From positions 1 through 58,165 of the forward strand of contig NZ_CAJNBL010000043.1 in NCBI RefSeq assembly GCF_905221025.1: a stretch of DNA of 58,165 nt, in the 5' to 3' direction. Within the stretch, counting starts at the first letter, position 1; each line of letters starts with the position of its first letter. This document shows positions 47,085 to 58,072 of this stretch, in pieces. This DNA comes from Candidatus Nitrotoga fabula. Its GTDB lineage: Bacteria; Pseudomonadota; Gammaproteobacteria; Burkholderiales; Gallionellaceae. Made by a program: the position numbers and the translations under genes. Below the pieces are notes generated by a model, which had not been told where the DNA came from, made no database searches, and saw only the letters and a list, made by a program, of their open reading frames with translations.

Positions 47085-48803
47085 TCAGGAAGCACGACGC
47101 ATTGTCCCTCCTGTCTCAGCGCTCCCCCCGCCCTGACTGATGGAAACATCGAGGCTGGCAGGCACAGGCAGTTTCAGGCAACGATACAAATGCATCAGAT
47201 TGATCCGGTACAGTCTGTCAAAGCTAGAAACGGCATGTCCCGGGTTGTAATCACCAAACCACCAGAACCAGTCGGAACTCTCGCACGAAGCCAGCTGCTT
47301 CTCTGCATCCCGGCGCTCAACTTCGTTCAGCAGGCCGCTCGCCATGACCATGTCATAGCTTTGCTTGGCGATGCATAACAGATCCCAGGCACGGTTCTTG
47401 TCCGGGGAACCAATCCAGGTAGAGAAATTCCCGTATACCCAGCTTCCGGCAACAAGACGATGCAGCTCTCCTTCCCTGGCAAGATCCCCGCTTCCTTCCA
47501 CAGAGTCAAGACGATCCACGTATCCGCAAAAAGTTGTGGTGCGGATAGTCGAATGAAGCTGTAACGTAGAATACAAGTCGGTGAAGAAATGATAGCCATT
47601 GTAGGGATAATATTCCCATGCATTCTCGCCATCCAGAATTACACTGACCACAGGCGTTTCCCCTGCCGGAGCCAGTTCAGCAATCGATTCGAGCTGGGTT
47701 ACAAAATGCAGTGCAGCATCTTTTCCGTTCCAGCGCGAATACTCGAAACCGATCAGATCAGAAAGTCGGTCGTCACGGAAAAAACAGCACATGCTACTTG
47801 CCGCACCTTGAACACGGTAGGGACGGTAAAGGAAATGGGCGCGGTCTGGCATGTGGCCCCCTGCTGCAAGCAGACTGTTAGCCAGCACGCCTTCGCCGCT
47901 TGCACTCCAGCGGCATTTCTGGGCAGCCAGCACCTCGAGGAAAGAAGCGGACACCGCACCCTCCGCAGGCCATATGCCGCCTGGCGTCGCGCCGAAGCGT
48001 TTCTCATGACTTTTTATTGCAGAAAATACATGTGCCTCGACACGTGATTTCCCGCCAGAATAACATTGCGACTGTGGCAGGCTGACCTCCGGCATGGCTT
48101 CCTTCGCGCTGTTCATGTCCATCAGCAATGGGGCAAGCGGATGATAGTGTGGAGTGGTCGATAGCTCAATCTGTCCTGTCTCGGCAAGCTTGCGATAGCG
48201 CGGAATGATACCAGCGATCACTTGCCCGATCAGATCGAACAATCCCTTCCGGTCAGTATAACTGAAACCCTCATGCTTGCTCATCAGACGGATGACCAGA
48301 TCATGCTCGCGGCGCACGCTCTCGCCACACCAGGCCAGATGATACCAGGTCAGCAAATCCGAGAAATATGTCCCCGACAGGTAGTCAAACCCGGCGCTTC
48401 CCCCCGGCTCGAGCAGCTTATACAGTTCGGACATGCGCTTGTAGGCTGGATACGGCGCAACCATGTTATGGTGGTTGCTGCGAAAGCAGCTCGTCAGAAC
48501 CAGGTCGCGCTCCGGCTCGTCCAGATCATTGAGATTTTCACGTACCAGCAGACGCAAAAGAGTGTCGCGAATCTGACCGGTGGCAAACTGCTGGACGTAA
48601 TCTTCCAGCTGATCCAGTAAAACCGGCACATAGTTGACCGTTACCCTGACCTGTGGATGTTGCTCCAGATGGTAGGCCATGTCGCTGTAATCCTTGAGCG
48701 CGTGCAGATAAACCCACGGCAACAGGAATTCACCACTGGAGTGATCACGATAGTCTGGCTGGTGCATATGCCAGAGAAAAACTAGTTCAAGAGGCCGGGA
48801 CAT
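47085..48803 (-). CDS. GH57-family glycoside hydrolase
   Basis: A second, shorter GH57 protein of 572 aa without a signal peptide. It opens LELVFLWHMHQPDYRD, the histidine motif of the family. GGIWPAEGAVS near residue 285 carries the likely nucleophile Glu, and VVSVILDGENAWEYYPYNG, read in parts near residue 395, holds the second acidic residue. This type is often called alpha-amylase/alpha-mannosidase and is common beside glycogen genes. It lies 33 bp after glgC and is very likely cotranscribed with it. The precise bond it acts on is unknown. Confidence 0.87.
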   Translation of the reverse strand: MSRPLELVFLWHMHQPDYRDHSSGEFLLPWVYLHALKDYSDMAYHLEQHPQVRVTVNYVPVLLDQLEDYVQQFATGQIRDTLLRLLVRENLNDLDEPERDLVLTSCFRSNHHNMVAPYPAYKRMSELYKLLEPGGSAGFDYLSGTYFSDLLTWYHLAWCGESVRREHDLVIRLMSKHEGFSYTDRKGLFDLIGQVIAGIIPRYRKLAETGQIELSTTPHYHPLAPLLMDMNSAKEAMPEVSLPQSQCYSGGKSRVEAHVFSAIKSHEKRFGATPGGIWPAEGAVSASFLEVLAAQKCRWSASGEGVLANSLLAAGGHMPDRAHFLYRPYRVQGAASSMCCFFRDDRLSDLIGFEYSRWNGKDAALHFVTQLESIAELAPAGETPVVSVILDGENAWEYYPYNGYHFFTDLYSTLQLHSTIRTTTFCGYVDRLDSVEGSGDLAREGELHRLVAGSWVYGNFSTWIGSPDKNRAWDLLCIAKQSYDMVMASGLLNEVERRDAEKQLASCESSDWFWWFGDYNPGHAVSSFDRLYRINLMHLYRCLKLPVPASLDVSISQGGGSAETGGTMRRAS

Positions 48804-48836
48804 ATGGGCTCCCCATCAATATCTTCGTGCTGAAAT

Positions 48837-50117
48837 CTAACGTATGCGGTGAACCTGCTGGCCGAGCATGTCAGGAGTGATCAGCGTAATCCCTTTTTCA
48901 CTCACGTAGAAACGCTTTGCGTCCTCCTCGCGGTTCACCCCGACAGTCAATCCCTCAGGGATCACACAGTTCTTGTCCACCACCACCCGCTTGAGCGTCA
49001 CATTGCTTGAAATCTTGACGTTAGGCAAAATCACCGAATCCTCAACAACGCTGTAACTGTCCATGGATACATTGGAAAACAGCAGCGAACTACGTACCAG
49101 GGCGCCACTTATGATGCACCCCCCCGACACCAGCGAATCCACGGCCATGCCCCGGCGAGTATTGTCATCAAATACAAATTTTGCCGGCGGCAATTGTTCC
49201 TGGTAAGTCCAGATCGGCCATTCCTGATCATACATATTCAATGACGGAGTAACCTTGGTCAATTCCATATTGGACTCCCAATAGGCATCGATTGTTCCTG
49301 CATCCCGCCAGTAGTCCGCTTCGCCATCCAGATTGACACAGCTATCCCGGAAACTCTGGGCATAAACCCGGTATCCCGTGCTTACCAGGTGAGGAATAAT
49401 GTCATTACCAAAGTCATGACTGGATCTAGGGTCGTCTGCATCCCGCACCAGCTGCTCGTACAGGAAAGAGGTGTTAAATACGTAAATGCCCATGCTTGCC
49501 AGGGCAACACCCGGCTTGCCAGGGATCGATGCGGGGTGTTCTGGCTTTTCATCGAAAGTCACCACCCTGGATTCACCATCCACACCCATTACGCCGAACC
49601 CGCTTGCATCTTCAATGGGAACTTCGATACAAGCAACCGTCATGTCGGCCCGCTTTTCTATATGAAAGGCAAGGAGCTTGCCATAATCCATCTTGTAAAC
49701 ATGGTCGCCTGCCAATATCAGAATGAAATCCGGATTTGCCCCCCGCATGATATCCAGATTCTGGAATACGGCATCCGCCGTGCCCCGGTACCACATTTCT
49801 TCGATTCTTTGCTGGGCCGGAAGCACGTCAATGAATTCACCAAACTGGCCATTGAGAAAACTCCATCCGCGCTGGATATGCTGGATCAGGCTGTGCGCCT
49901 TGTACTGAGTCGCCACCCCAATACGGCGGATGCCGGAATTCACGCAATTAGATAGTACGAAATCGATAATGCGAAATTTACCGCCGAATGGCACTGCGGG
50001 CTTGGCCCGCCAGTCAGTGAGCTGGTGCAGACGGCTGCCACGCCCCCCGGCCAGTACCATAGCATATGTGCTTTTTGTAATCGAACTTACAAAACGGAAT
50101 TGACTTGACTGTAGCAT
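48837..50117 (-). CDS. glgC: Glucose-1-phosphate adenylyltransferase
   Basis: Makes ADP-glucose for glycogen, the committed step. The 426-aa protein has [28 protein letters not shown] (split around residues 19-46) with the nucleotide loop, the segment [19 protein letters not shown], and FDEKPEHP. The C-terminal left-handed beta-helix domain ends [25 protein letters not shown] precedes the ATG at good spacing. It is divergent from glgB with 107 bp between, a shared control region. Confidence 0.95.
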   Translation of the reverse strand: MLQSSQFRFVSSITKSTYAMVLAGGRGSRLHQLTDWRAKPAVPFGGKFRIIDFVLSNCVNSGIRRIGVATQYKAHSLIQHIQRGWSFLNGQFGEFIDVLPAQQRIEEMWYRGTADAVFQNLDIMRGANPDFILILAGDHVYKMDYGKLLAFHIEKRADMTVACIEVPIEDASGFGVMGVDGESRVVTFDEKPEHPASIPGKPGVALASMGIYVFNTSFLYEQLVRDADDPRSSHDFGNDIIPHLVSTGYRVYAQSFRDSCVNLDGEADYWRDAGTIDAYWESNMELTKVTPSLNMYDQEWPIWTYQEQLPPAKFVFDDNTRRGMAVDSLVSGGCIISGALVRSSLLFSNVSMDSYSVVEDSVILPNVKISSNVTLKRVVVDKNCVIPEGLTVGVNREEDAKRFYVSEKGITLITPDMLGQQVHRIR

Positions 50118-50224
50118 AATTTGCTCCCGCGCTCGTAAATTATATTTTGAATACTATCGCATAAAAGGACTCTACCAGATTGTAACCATACCCTGTTCTT
50201 AATTATGGCTATAATCCCCATACC

Positions 50225-52423
50225 ATGAAACAAAAACTACGCATTCCGCTAGATGTACGTGCTGAAAGACTGCTGCAGGGAAGACTGCACGATCCATTAT
50301 CATATCTCGGCCTGCATCAGGATAAAGGCAAATACATCATACGTGTGTTTCATCCCACCGCAAGCCATATCCAGCTGATGACAAATCGCGGCAGCGATAT
50401 GCTGGAACGTGTTCATGCGGATGGCCTGTTTGAATGGCAGGGTAGTGATGAACCGGAACACCCCTATCGCCTGCTCATCATGGATAACACGCCAGGTTTG
50501 CCAAACGCTCCGGAACGCCTGCTGTATGACTGCTATGCTTTTGCGCCCAGTATATCCAGCTTCGACCTGCACCTGTTCAACGAGGGAAAGTTGCATCAGG
50601 CCTACAGGATACTGGGCTCCCACTCCATGCTGATCGATGGCGTTCCCGGAATACGTTTTGCGGTCTGGGCACCGAATGCCGAACGGGTCAGCGTAATCGG
50701 AGAGTTCAACCACTGGGATGGGCGCATTCATCCGATGACTGTGCATGGCTCCAGTGGAATATGGGAATTGTTTATCCCTGAAATTCAGCCAGGCCTGCTG
50801 TATAAATTCGAGATCCGCAACCGTACCGGCACAGTATTGATCAAGACCGATCCCTATGCCAACTCGTTCGAACTGAGACCCGGCACGGCTGCACGCGCTG
50901 GGTTGGCCTGTCACCACGACTGGCAGGATGCGGAATGGCTGGAGCAGAGAAAAAGGTGGGACTGGCTGCACGCCCCGCTCAATATTTACGAAATTCATGC
51001 TGGATCATGGAAACGTCACCCTGACGGGCGTTTTTATACTTATCGGGAACTGGCTGAACAACTCATTCCCTATGTAAAAGATATGGGCTATACCCACGTG
51101 GAACTGATGCCCGTTTCCGAGCACCCACTGGATGAATCATGGGGATACCAGGCAACGGGTTATTTTGCAGCCACCAGTCGCTTCGGCTCACCCGATGATC
51201 TATGTCATTTTATCGATTGTTGTCATCAGGTCGGAATTGGAGTGCTGCTCGATTGGGTACCTGCACATTTTCCGCAGGATGATTTTGCACTGGCATATTT
51301 TGACGGCACAGCACTTTATGAGCACGAAGACCCGCGCCTTGGATTCCATCAGGACTGGGGTACGCATATATTCAACTATGGACGCAATGAAGTAAGAGGT
51401 TTTCTGATTTCCAGTGCGCATTTCTGGCTGTCACAGTTTCATTTTGATGGCCTGCGCGTAGACGCAGTGGCTTCCATGCTGTATCTCGATTACTCGCGCA
51501 AACAGGGAGAATGGCTACCGAACAAATACGGCGGCAGAGAAAACCTGGATGCCATGGAATTTTTGCGCGAACTCAACATCATGGTGCATGACGCATTTCC
51601 CGGTGCACTGACGCTAGCGGAAGAGTCCACCGCATGGCCAGGGGTTTCACGCCCGGTGTACCTTGGCGGAATGGGTTTTTCAATGAAATGGAACATGGGG
51701 TGGATGAGCGATACGCTCCACTTCATGCAGCTCGACCCGATCCACCGGCGCTATCACCTGGACCAGCTAACTTTCAGCCAGCTGTACGCATATAGCGAGA
51801 ATTTCATACTTCCCTTTTCTCACGACGAGGTAGTACATGGCAAAAATTCTTTGCTCGGCAAAATGCCAGGAGACACATGGCAGAAATTTGCCAATCTCCG
51901 GTTACTGCTTGCTTATCAAATGACCAGCCCTGGAAAAAAGCTCCATTTCATGGGTAATGAATTTGGCCAGGGACGAGAGTGGAGATCGGATTGGGAACTT
52001 GAATGGTGGCAACTCGGACTGGACCAGCACCGTGGGATACAATGCATGGTGCGAGACCTGAACCGCCTTTACCTCACCTTGCCGGCCTTGCATGAACAGG
52101 ATTTTGAGCAGGCGGGATTTACCTGGATCGATTGCCAGGATGCTGAACGCTCTCTTCTTTCCTTCATGCGCCACGGCCGTAATGGAGAAACCATTGTCGT
52201 CGCCCTGAACTTCACCCCGGTTCCCCACCACCGCTACCGCATCGGGTTGCCATCCGCTGGTGCCTACCGGGAAATCTTCAACAGCGATTCCCGTCATTAT
52301 GGCGGAGAAAACATTGGAAATTCCGGAGAAATCCATACTGAACCTGCATCCCGGATGGGCCTGCCTTTTTCTGCCGAGATCGAATTGCCACCGCTCGCTG
52401 GAATCATGCTGATGTCAACTTGA
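50225..52423 (+). CDS. glgB: 1,4-alpha-glucan branching enzyme
   Basis: GH13 enzyme of 732 aa introducing alpha-1,6 branches into glycogen. It has two N-terminal beta domains (about 20-110, and CBM48 about 125-215, starting [20 protein letters not shown]). In the barrel, Asp413 ([12 protein letters not shown]) is the nucleophile, Glu466 ([11 protein letters not shown]) the acid/base and Asp534 ([12 protein letters not shown]) the stabiliser. Length and order match the long GlgB of E. coli. glgA, glgP and glgX are not in the window. Confidence 0.96.
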   Translation: MKQKLRIPLDVRAERLLQGRLHDPLSYLGLHQDKGKYIIRVFHPTASHIQLMTNRGSDMLERVHADGLFEWQGSDEPEHPYRLLIMDNTPGLPNAPERLLYDCYAFAPSISSFDLHLFNEGKLHQAYRILGSHSMLIDGVPGIRFAVWAPNAERVSVIGEFNHWDGRIHPMTVHGSSGIWELFIPEIQPGLLYKFEIRNRTGTVLIKTDPYANSFELRPGTAARAGLACHHDWQDAEWLEQRKRWDWLHAPLNIYEIHAGSWKRHPDGRFYTYRELAEQLIPYVKDMGYTHVELMPVSEHPLDESWGYQATGYFAATSRFGSPDDLCHFIDCCHQVGIGVLLDWVPAHFPQDDFALAYFDGTALYEHEDPRLGFHQDWGTHIFNYGRNEVRGFLISSAHFWLSQFHFDGLRVDAVASMLYLDYSRKQGEWLPNKYGGRENLDAMEFLRELNIMVHDAFPGALTLAEESTAWPGVSRPVYLGGMGFSMKWNMGWMSDTLHFMQLDPIHRRYHLDQLTFSQLYAYSENFILPFSHDEVVHGKNSLLGKMPGDTWQKFANLRLLLAYQMTSPGKKLHFMGNEFGQGREWRSDWELEWWQLGLDQHRGIQCMVRDLNRLYLTLPALHEQDFEQAGFTWIDCQDAERSLLSFMRHGRNGETIVVALNFTPVPHHRYRIGLPSAGAYREIFNSDSRHYGGENIGNSGEIHTEPASRMGLPFSAEIELPPLAGIMLMST

Positions 52424-52656
52424 AAGCAGTCTTAGATCTATAGGCAACCCAAAATAAAAGGAAGCTTGTAAAGAATTTCCTGTTTTGCCCGCCATCCAGA
52501 GCAGCATAAAAAATCAACAACCCATGCGCCCATTATTTCGACATACCAAAATGAACCAGTTGAATCATAAAGTTGTGTTTCAGAATTTCCAAATCATGCA
52601 CCACGAAAATACTCATTGCCCAGCCTTGAATACTTAATCCAGACCCCGAGGAAAAC

Positions 52657-54300
52657 ATGTCAACTCTTGTTCATTCGCCAGCATGGAAAGCTTTAGCGGC
52701 CCACCACAAAGGAATCAGCCATCAAACTATGCGCGAAATGTTTAGCCAGGATCCGGGCCGTTTCGGCAAGTTTTCCTTGCAGGTAGGCAACCTGCTACTG
52801 GATTATTCAAAGAACATCATTACCAGTGATACCATGGAACTGTTACTGAACCTTGCACGCCAGAACAAGCTGGAAGACTGGATTGCCCGCATGTTCCGCG
52901 GCGAAAAAATCAATAACAGCGAACAACGGGCAGCGTTGCATACCGCATTGCGTGCCCCCCGCAACAGTTCGATATACGCTGACGGCAGGGATGTGGTGCA
53001 GGACGTTCATCACGTGCTGGACCACATCCGGCACTTCTCCGAAGCGGTGCGCAATGGCAGGATTCTCGGGCATACTGGAAAAGCATTCAGGAACGTAGTC
53101 AATATTGGCATCGGGGGCTCCGCACTGGGGCCGCTTATGGTCTGTTCTGCGATGAAACCATTTGGTAGCGCGCAGCTGGCCGCACACTTCATTTCCAATG
53201 TGGACGCCACGGATCTGGCAGAAGTACTCAGCCTTCTCGATCCCGAAACCACGCTTTTTATCATCAGCTCCAAGACATTCACCACGCTGGAAACCCTTAC
53301 CAATGCCCATTCCGCTCGCGACTGGCTGGTAAAAAACCTGGGTACCGAGGAAGCGGTCGGCAAGCATTTTGCTGCAATCTCGACCAACCTTGCTGCAACA
53401 TCACGCTTTGGCATCCAACCGGAGTATGTATTTGAATTCTGGGACTGGGTTGGCGGCCGGTATTCCTTGTGGTCGGCTATCGGCTTGCCCATTGCCATTT
53501 ATATTGGCATGAATCATTTTGAGCGTCTGCTTGCCGGTGCGCATGCAATGGACAGGCATTTCCGTGAATCGCCTCTGGAGTGCAATATGCCGGTAATTCT
53601 CGGCATGCTCGGTATCTGGTATGCAAATTTTTTTGGTACCGCTTCCTATGCCATTCTGCCCTATGACCAGTATCTGCACCATTTCCCCGCTTACCTGCAG
53701 CAGTTGGAAATGGAAAGCAACGGCAAGCAGGCTGACCGTAACGGCAACCCGGTGGATTACGCAACCGGAATGGTTATCTGGGGCGAACCCGGCACCAACG
53801 GTCAGCATTCCTTTTTCCAACTGATACACCAGGGAACACAAATGATTCCCGCCGATTTCCTGGCACCGATTAACAGCCACCACCCGATCGGCGAACACCA
53901 TTCAATACTGCTGGCCAATTGCCTTGCACAGACCGAGGCATTGATGCTCGGCAAAACATCAAAGGAGGCGCGCGCCGAGCTTGAGAGGCAAGGCCTGAAA
54001 GGTGATGCACTGGAAACGCTGCTGCCATACAAGGTATTTCCGGGCAACCGCCCCACCAACACTCTGCTATTTGACCAGCTCGATCCATACACGATGGGTA
54101 TGCTGGTCGCCCTTTACGAACATAAAGTGCTGGTGCAAAGCATAATCTGGAACGTTAATGCCTTTGACCAGTGGGGGGTTGAATTCGGCAAGCAACTTGC
54201 GGGCAAACTGTTGCCGGACCTGAAAGGGAACCGGCCCGTTTCTGTGCACGATTCTTCCACCAATGGCCTGATCGACCACATCCTTGCGCGCCGCATCTGA
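52657..54300 (+). CDS. pgi: Glucose-6-phosphate isomerase
   Basis: Interconverts glucose-6-phosphate and fructose-6-phosphate, feeding glycogen synthesis in an autotroph or returning its carbon to central metabolism. The 547-aa protein has the PGI signatures [45 protein letters not shown] and the active-site segments [12 protein letters not shown] (Glu), [12 protein letters not shown] (His) and a Lys in [17 protein letters not shown] lies before the ATG. It is convergent with murJ. Confidence 0.96.
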   Translation: MSTLVHSPAWKALAAHHKGISHQTMREMFSQDPGRFGKFSLQVGNLLLDYSKNIITSDTMELLLNLARQNKLEDWIARMFRGEKINNSEQRAALHTALRAPRNSSIYADGRDVVQDVHHVLDHIRHFSEAVRNGRILGHTGKAFRNVVNIGIGGSALGPLMVCSAMKPFGSAQLAAHFISNVDATDLAEVLSLLDPETTLFIISSKTFTTLETLTNAHSARDWLVKNLGTEEAVGKHFAAISTNLAATSRFGIQPEYVFEFWDWVGGRYSLWSAIGLPIAIYIGMNHFERLLAGAHAMDRHFRESPLECNMPVILGMLGIWYANFFGTASYAILPYDQYLHHFPAYLQQLEMESNGKQADRNGNPVDYATGMVIWGEPGTNGQHSFFQLIHQGTQMIPADFLAPINSHHPIGEHHSILLANCLAQTEALMLGKTSKEARAELERQGLKGDALETLLPYKVFPGNRPTNTLLFDQLDPYTMGMLVALYEHKVLVQSIIWNVNAFDQWGVEFGKQLAGKLLPDLKGNRPVSVHDSSTNGLIDHILARRI

Positions 54301-54452
54301 ACACCATCGCAACCATGCAGACTAACAGACCGGGGCCACCCGCCGAAATTCCCCCGGGCGATCAGGCAAAAAACTGAATCCGTTTCCGCTATCTCCACGA
54401 GCGAATTTCGGATACCGGATATTCTATTTCCCTGCGCTGGCTACAGTCCGGT

Positions 54453-55988
54453 TCATGCGCCGCGCCTGTAAAAATCCTTAAGCCGGAAACCAAGCAACCA
54501 GAGCACAGCGAAATAAACCGCCATGCCCGCCGCTACCAGTCCAGCCAGGCGCCAGATACGCAGCCACCCGCCGCTGATCAGCCAGCTTTTCTCGCTCCCC
54601 ATGCCAAACCATAGGGCCAGCCCCAACACCAGTAGCGCCAGACCAAGCTTGGCAAGAAATTTTCCCCAGCCCGGTTCTGGCTGATAAATACTCTTCTTGC
54701 GCAGCAAATGGAACAGGATGGCAGAGTTCAGGCAAGAGCCAAGACCAATCGCCAAAGCTAGGCCTGCATGCTGCAGCCAACCAATGAACAACAGGTTCAT
54801 GGTCTGGGTAGCCAGCAGAGTGATCATGCCAACTTTCACCGGGGTTCTTATATCCTGGCGCGCATAGAAACCAGGCGCCAGCACCTTAACCGAAAGAATA
54901 CCAATCAGGCCGACACTGTAGCCCACAAGGGCATTGCGCGTCATCAGCACGTCAAGCGCTGAAAAAGCGCCATGCTGAAAAAAAGTGGACAACAGGGGAA
55001 CAGCAATGATGCCCAGCGCAAGCGCCGCAGGCAGGGTAAGCATGAAAGTCAGGCGCAACCCCCAGTCAAGCAGCCTGGAATATTCCGCCTGATTTCCCAC
55101 TGCGTGATGCTTGGACAGGGACGGCAGGAGAATGGTAGCGATAGCCGCCCCCAGTACTCCGGATGGAAACTCCATCAAGCGGTCGGCATAATAAAGCCAG
55201 GATACGCTCCCCGCCATCAGGAAAGAAGCAAATATGGTATTGATGATCAGACTGATCTGACTGATCGACACTCCAAAAACCGCCGGACCCATTTGCCTGA
55301 TGATGCGCCATACTCCTGCATCCTTCAGGCTCAGGCGCATGGATGGCAGCATGCCGATTTTTTTCAGAAATGGTAACTGGAACATCAACTGGACAAGTCC
55401 GGCCAGCAATACCGCCCACGCCAGCGCCATGATCGGGGGATCGCAGTAAGGAGCCAGCCATAGCGAAGCTCCAATCAGACAGAGGTTGAGCAGGATCGGA
55501 GTAAATGCAGGCACCCAGAATTTGTTGTAAGTATTAAGTATTCCGGATGCTACTGCCACCAGTGAAATAAAGAATATATAGGGAGAGGAAAACCGCAGCA
55601 ACTGAACGGTAAGATCAAATTTCTCCGGCGTCGCTGCAAAACCCGGTGCGCTGATGTAAACCAGGATCGGCGCTGCAATGATACCGACAAGAGTAACCAC
55701 AAACAGGATCAGCGCCAGTAACGCCGAGACATGATCTACCAACTGCTTTGATTCGTCATGTCCGCGAAGGTTTTTGTATTCGCCAAAGATCGGCACGAAA
55801 GCCTGGGAGAATGCCCCTTCTGCGAACAGGCGTCGCAGCAGATTGGGCAACTTGAAAGCGACGAAGAAAGCATCCGTCGCCATGCCCGCGCCAAAAACAC
55901 GCGCGATCAATATGTCGCGAATAACGCCAAAAATGCGGGAAAGCAGCGTCAGGATACTGATCGTTCCAAGTGCTTTGAGAAGGTTGAT
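54453..55988 (-). CDS. murJ: Lipid II flippase MurJ, apparent AUC start
   Basis: Inner-membrane flippase for the peptidoglycan precursor lipid II, with 14 predicted helices. ORF calling with ATG, GTG or TTG reaches only a TTG at 55910 (485 aa), which would remove the first helix. The frame upstream is open and encodes NLLKALGTISILTLLSRIFG, then VIRDILIARVFGAG, the conserved MurJ N terminus. The codon where homologues have the initiator Met is ATC at 55988-55986, six bases after AAGGGAG. Starting there gives 511 aa, the E. coli length. Either AUC is used or an ATG has mutated. It follows the FAD enzyme by 68 bp on the same strand. Confidence 0.9.
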   Translation of the reverse strand: MNLLKALGTISILTLLSRIFGVIRDILIARVFGAGMATDAFFVAFKLPNLLRRLFAEGAFSQAFVPIFGEYKNLRGHDESKQLVDHVSALLALILFVVTLVGIIAAPILVYISAPGFAATPEKFDLTVQLLRFSSPYIFFISLVAVASGILNTYNKFWVPAFTPILLNLCLIGASLWLAPYCDPPIMALAWAVLLAGLVQLMFQLPFLKKIGMLPSMRLSLKDAGVWRIIRQMGPAVFGVSISQISLIINTIFASFLMAGSVSWLYYADRLMEFPSGVLGAAIATILLPSLSKHHAVGNQAEYSRLLDWGLRLTFMLTLPAALALGIIAVPLLSTFFQHGAFSALDVLMTRNALVGYSVGLIGILSVKVLAPGFYARQDIRTPVKVGMITLLATQTMNLLFIGWLQHAGLALAIGLGSCLNSAILFHLLRKKSIYQPEPGWGKFLAKLGLALLVLGLALWFGMGSEKSWLISGGWLRIWRLAGLVAAGMAVYFAVLWLLGFRLKDFYRRGA

Positions 55989-56056
55989 ATCAGGCTCCCT
56001 TGAAATAAGGATTCTACGTTTCTTGCCAGCTTATCCCCGGCTGGGGCATTCCCTTA

Positions 56057-57667
56057 TCAGCATTTTCCAGACCGGACCATGCTGAGTGCCACGGCTTCGG
56101 CCACCTGGATCCCGTCCACAGCAGCAGACAGTATTCCGCCTGCATATCCTGCACCTTCTCCTGCCGGATATAAGCCCGCAATATTCAGGCTCTGGAAATC
56201 TTCGCGGCGCTTGATTCGCACAGGAGACGAAGTACGCGTCTCCACACCGGTAAGCATGGCGTCCGCCATGGCAAACCCTTTGATCTGTTTATCAAACACC
56301 GGAATAGCCTCCCTGATCGCATTGATTGCATAATCCGGCAGCGAAGCAGACAGATCACACAGGTGCACGCCCGGCGTGTAGGATGGGATAACCGATCCAA
56401 GCACCGTAGAAGGCCGATTTGCAAGGAAGTCACCCACTGTCTGCCCGGGAGCATGATAGTTTCCCCCTCCCAATTCAAAAGCACGCGTTTCCCAGTGGCG
56501 CTGGAAGTCTATCCCGGCCAGCGGACCGCCCGGATAATCAGAGGGAGTAATACCCACGACTATCCCGCTATTGGCATTGCGCTCATTGCGCGAGTACTGG
56601 CTCATGCCGTTGGTAACCACCCGGCCTTCCTCCGAGGTTGCTGCAACTACCGTACCGCCGGGACACATGCAGAAACTATAGACTGACCGCCCGTTGCTGC
56701 AATGATGCACCAGTTTATAATCGGCCGCACCCAGAAGCGGATTTCCGGCATTCTTCCCAAAACGGCAGCGATCAATCATGTACTGGGGATGTTCAATACG
56801 GAAACCTATGGAAAAAGGCTTGGCCTCAATATACACACCACGCTGGTGAAGCATGCCGAAAGTGTCGCGCGCGCTGTGCCCGACAGCAAGGATGACATGG
56901 TCGCAATTAATAACCTCACCACTACCGAGCACCACCCCCCGGACCTGTCCGTTGTCGATCAAAATATCTTCCACTTTAGTCTGAAACCGGATTTCTCCTC
57001 CCAAAGCTTCGATATTCGCGCGAATTTGCTCCACCATTCCCACCAGGCGAAACGTGCCGATATGCGGCTTGCTCACATACAGGATCTCCTCCGGCGCGCC
57101 GGCCTTGACAAATTCCAGGAGCACTTTCCGACCATAATGTTTCGGGTCCTTGATCTGACTGTGCAGCTTACCATCAGAAAAGGTTCCGGCACCCCCCTCT
57201 CCAAACTGCACGTTGGATTCCGGATTCAATATTCCCTGCCGCCAGAGGCCGAACGTATCTTTGGTGCGTTCGCGTACGCTTTTGCCGCGCTCCAGAACAA
57301 TCGGACAAAGACCCATCTGCGCCAGAATCAGAGCAGCAAACATTCCACATGGACCGGTTCCGATCACGACCGGACGCAAAATCGGCCTGTCTTTGGCATG
57401 CGTCACAAAATGATAACTTGTGTCGGGTGTAAGCGAGACATGCAAATCATCCCGAAAACGCTGAAGCAGTGAAGCTTCGTCCCTGACTTCTACATCCAGG
57501 GTATAAATGAGGACAATGGCAGACAACCTGCGCGCATCATATCCGCGGCGAAAAACAGTAAAGGAAACCAGCTCATCAGCACCGATGCCCAGTCGCTGCA
57601 TCAGCCTGGTCTTTAGCTCGGCTTCGGAATGGTTCAGGGGGAGTTTAAATTCAGTCAATCGCAGCAT
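56057..57667 (-). CDS. FAD-dependent dehydrogenase (COG2509-like)
   Basis: Predicted flavoprotein oxidoreductase of 536 aa. An N-terminal alpha/beta region of about 95 residues precedes the dinucleotide fold VIGTGPCGMFAALILAQMG near 100-120 with ERG ending the second strand. The segment FGEGGAGTFSDGKLHSQI near 155 and CMCPGGTVVAATSEEGRVVTNG, in parts, are typical of this uncharacterised family, as is the C-terminal YPAGEGAGYAGGILSAAVDG. Members are widespread and their substrate is unknown. It may be cotranscribed with murJ. Confidence 0.87.
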   Translation of the reverse strand: MLRLTEFKLPLNHSEAELKTRLMQRLGIGADELVSFTVFRRGYDARRLSAIVLIYTLDVEVRDEASLLQRFRDDLHVSLTPDTSYHFVTHAKDRPILRPVVIGTGPCGMFAALILAQMGLCPIVLERGKSVRERTKDTFGLWRQGILNPESNVQFGEGGAGTFSDGKLHSQIKDPKHYGRKVLLEFVKAGAPEEILYVSKPHIGTFRLVGMVEQIRANIEALGGEIRFQTKVEDILIDNGQVRGVVLGSGEVINCDHVILAVGHSARDTFGMLHQRGVYIEAKPFSIGFRIEHPQYMIDRCRFGKNAGNPLLGAADYKLVHHCSNGRSVYSFCMCPGGTVVAATSEEGRVVTNGMSQYSRNERNANSGIVVGITPSDYPGGPLAGIDFQRHWETRAFELGGGNYHAPGQTVGDFLANRPSTVLGSVIPSYTPGVHLCDLSASLPDYAINAIREAIPVFDKQIKGFAMADAMLTGVETRTSSPVRIKRREDFQSLNIAGLYPAGEGAGYAGGILSAAVDGIQVAEAVALSMVRSGKC

Positions 57668-58072
57668 GTAAAATATCCCGGATTAATCCCGGCAAGGAAG
57701 CCTACAAGATTCCCAACCAAAGGCTAGGCGGATGTCATTTTACCGCAAGTACGTTTCTTAAGGCTTCCAGTACATTAAAAGTCTCTGCACCCCCTGCAAG
57801 CAGGCTAGCGAGTAGGCATGGCCATATGCGGGTTTTATGCCCCGGGCAATCCAGCCTTGATGTGCATTCTTATTTCCTGCACAGGTCGGCGCGATTCAAC
57901 GGCCATCCACCGTAACCGTTTCTGCTACGGGCGTAATATAGTCCTATACTGACCACACCGGACAGAGCGCCTGCATCCTGTCCGTCCCTCGACAGTCAAC
58001 ACGAATTGATCGTACTATTGATCCGGCCTTATAAAGATTGAACTTTTAAGCATTCGGTGTCTCCAAACGAGC
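57668..58072. other. Intergenic gap before the transposase fragment
   Basis: About 400 bp without a supported ORF. It should contain the left end of the IS element whose transposase starts at 58073, but without the right end I cannot mark the inverted repeat. Confidence 0.5.

Noticed and set aside
54453-55910. murJ starting at the TTG at 55910
   Set aside because: It would remove the conserved first helix, which is intact and in frame upstream behind a good Shine-Dalgarno sequence.
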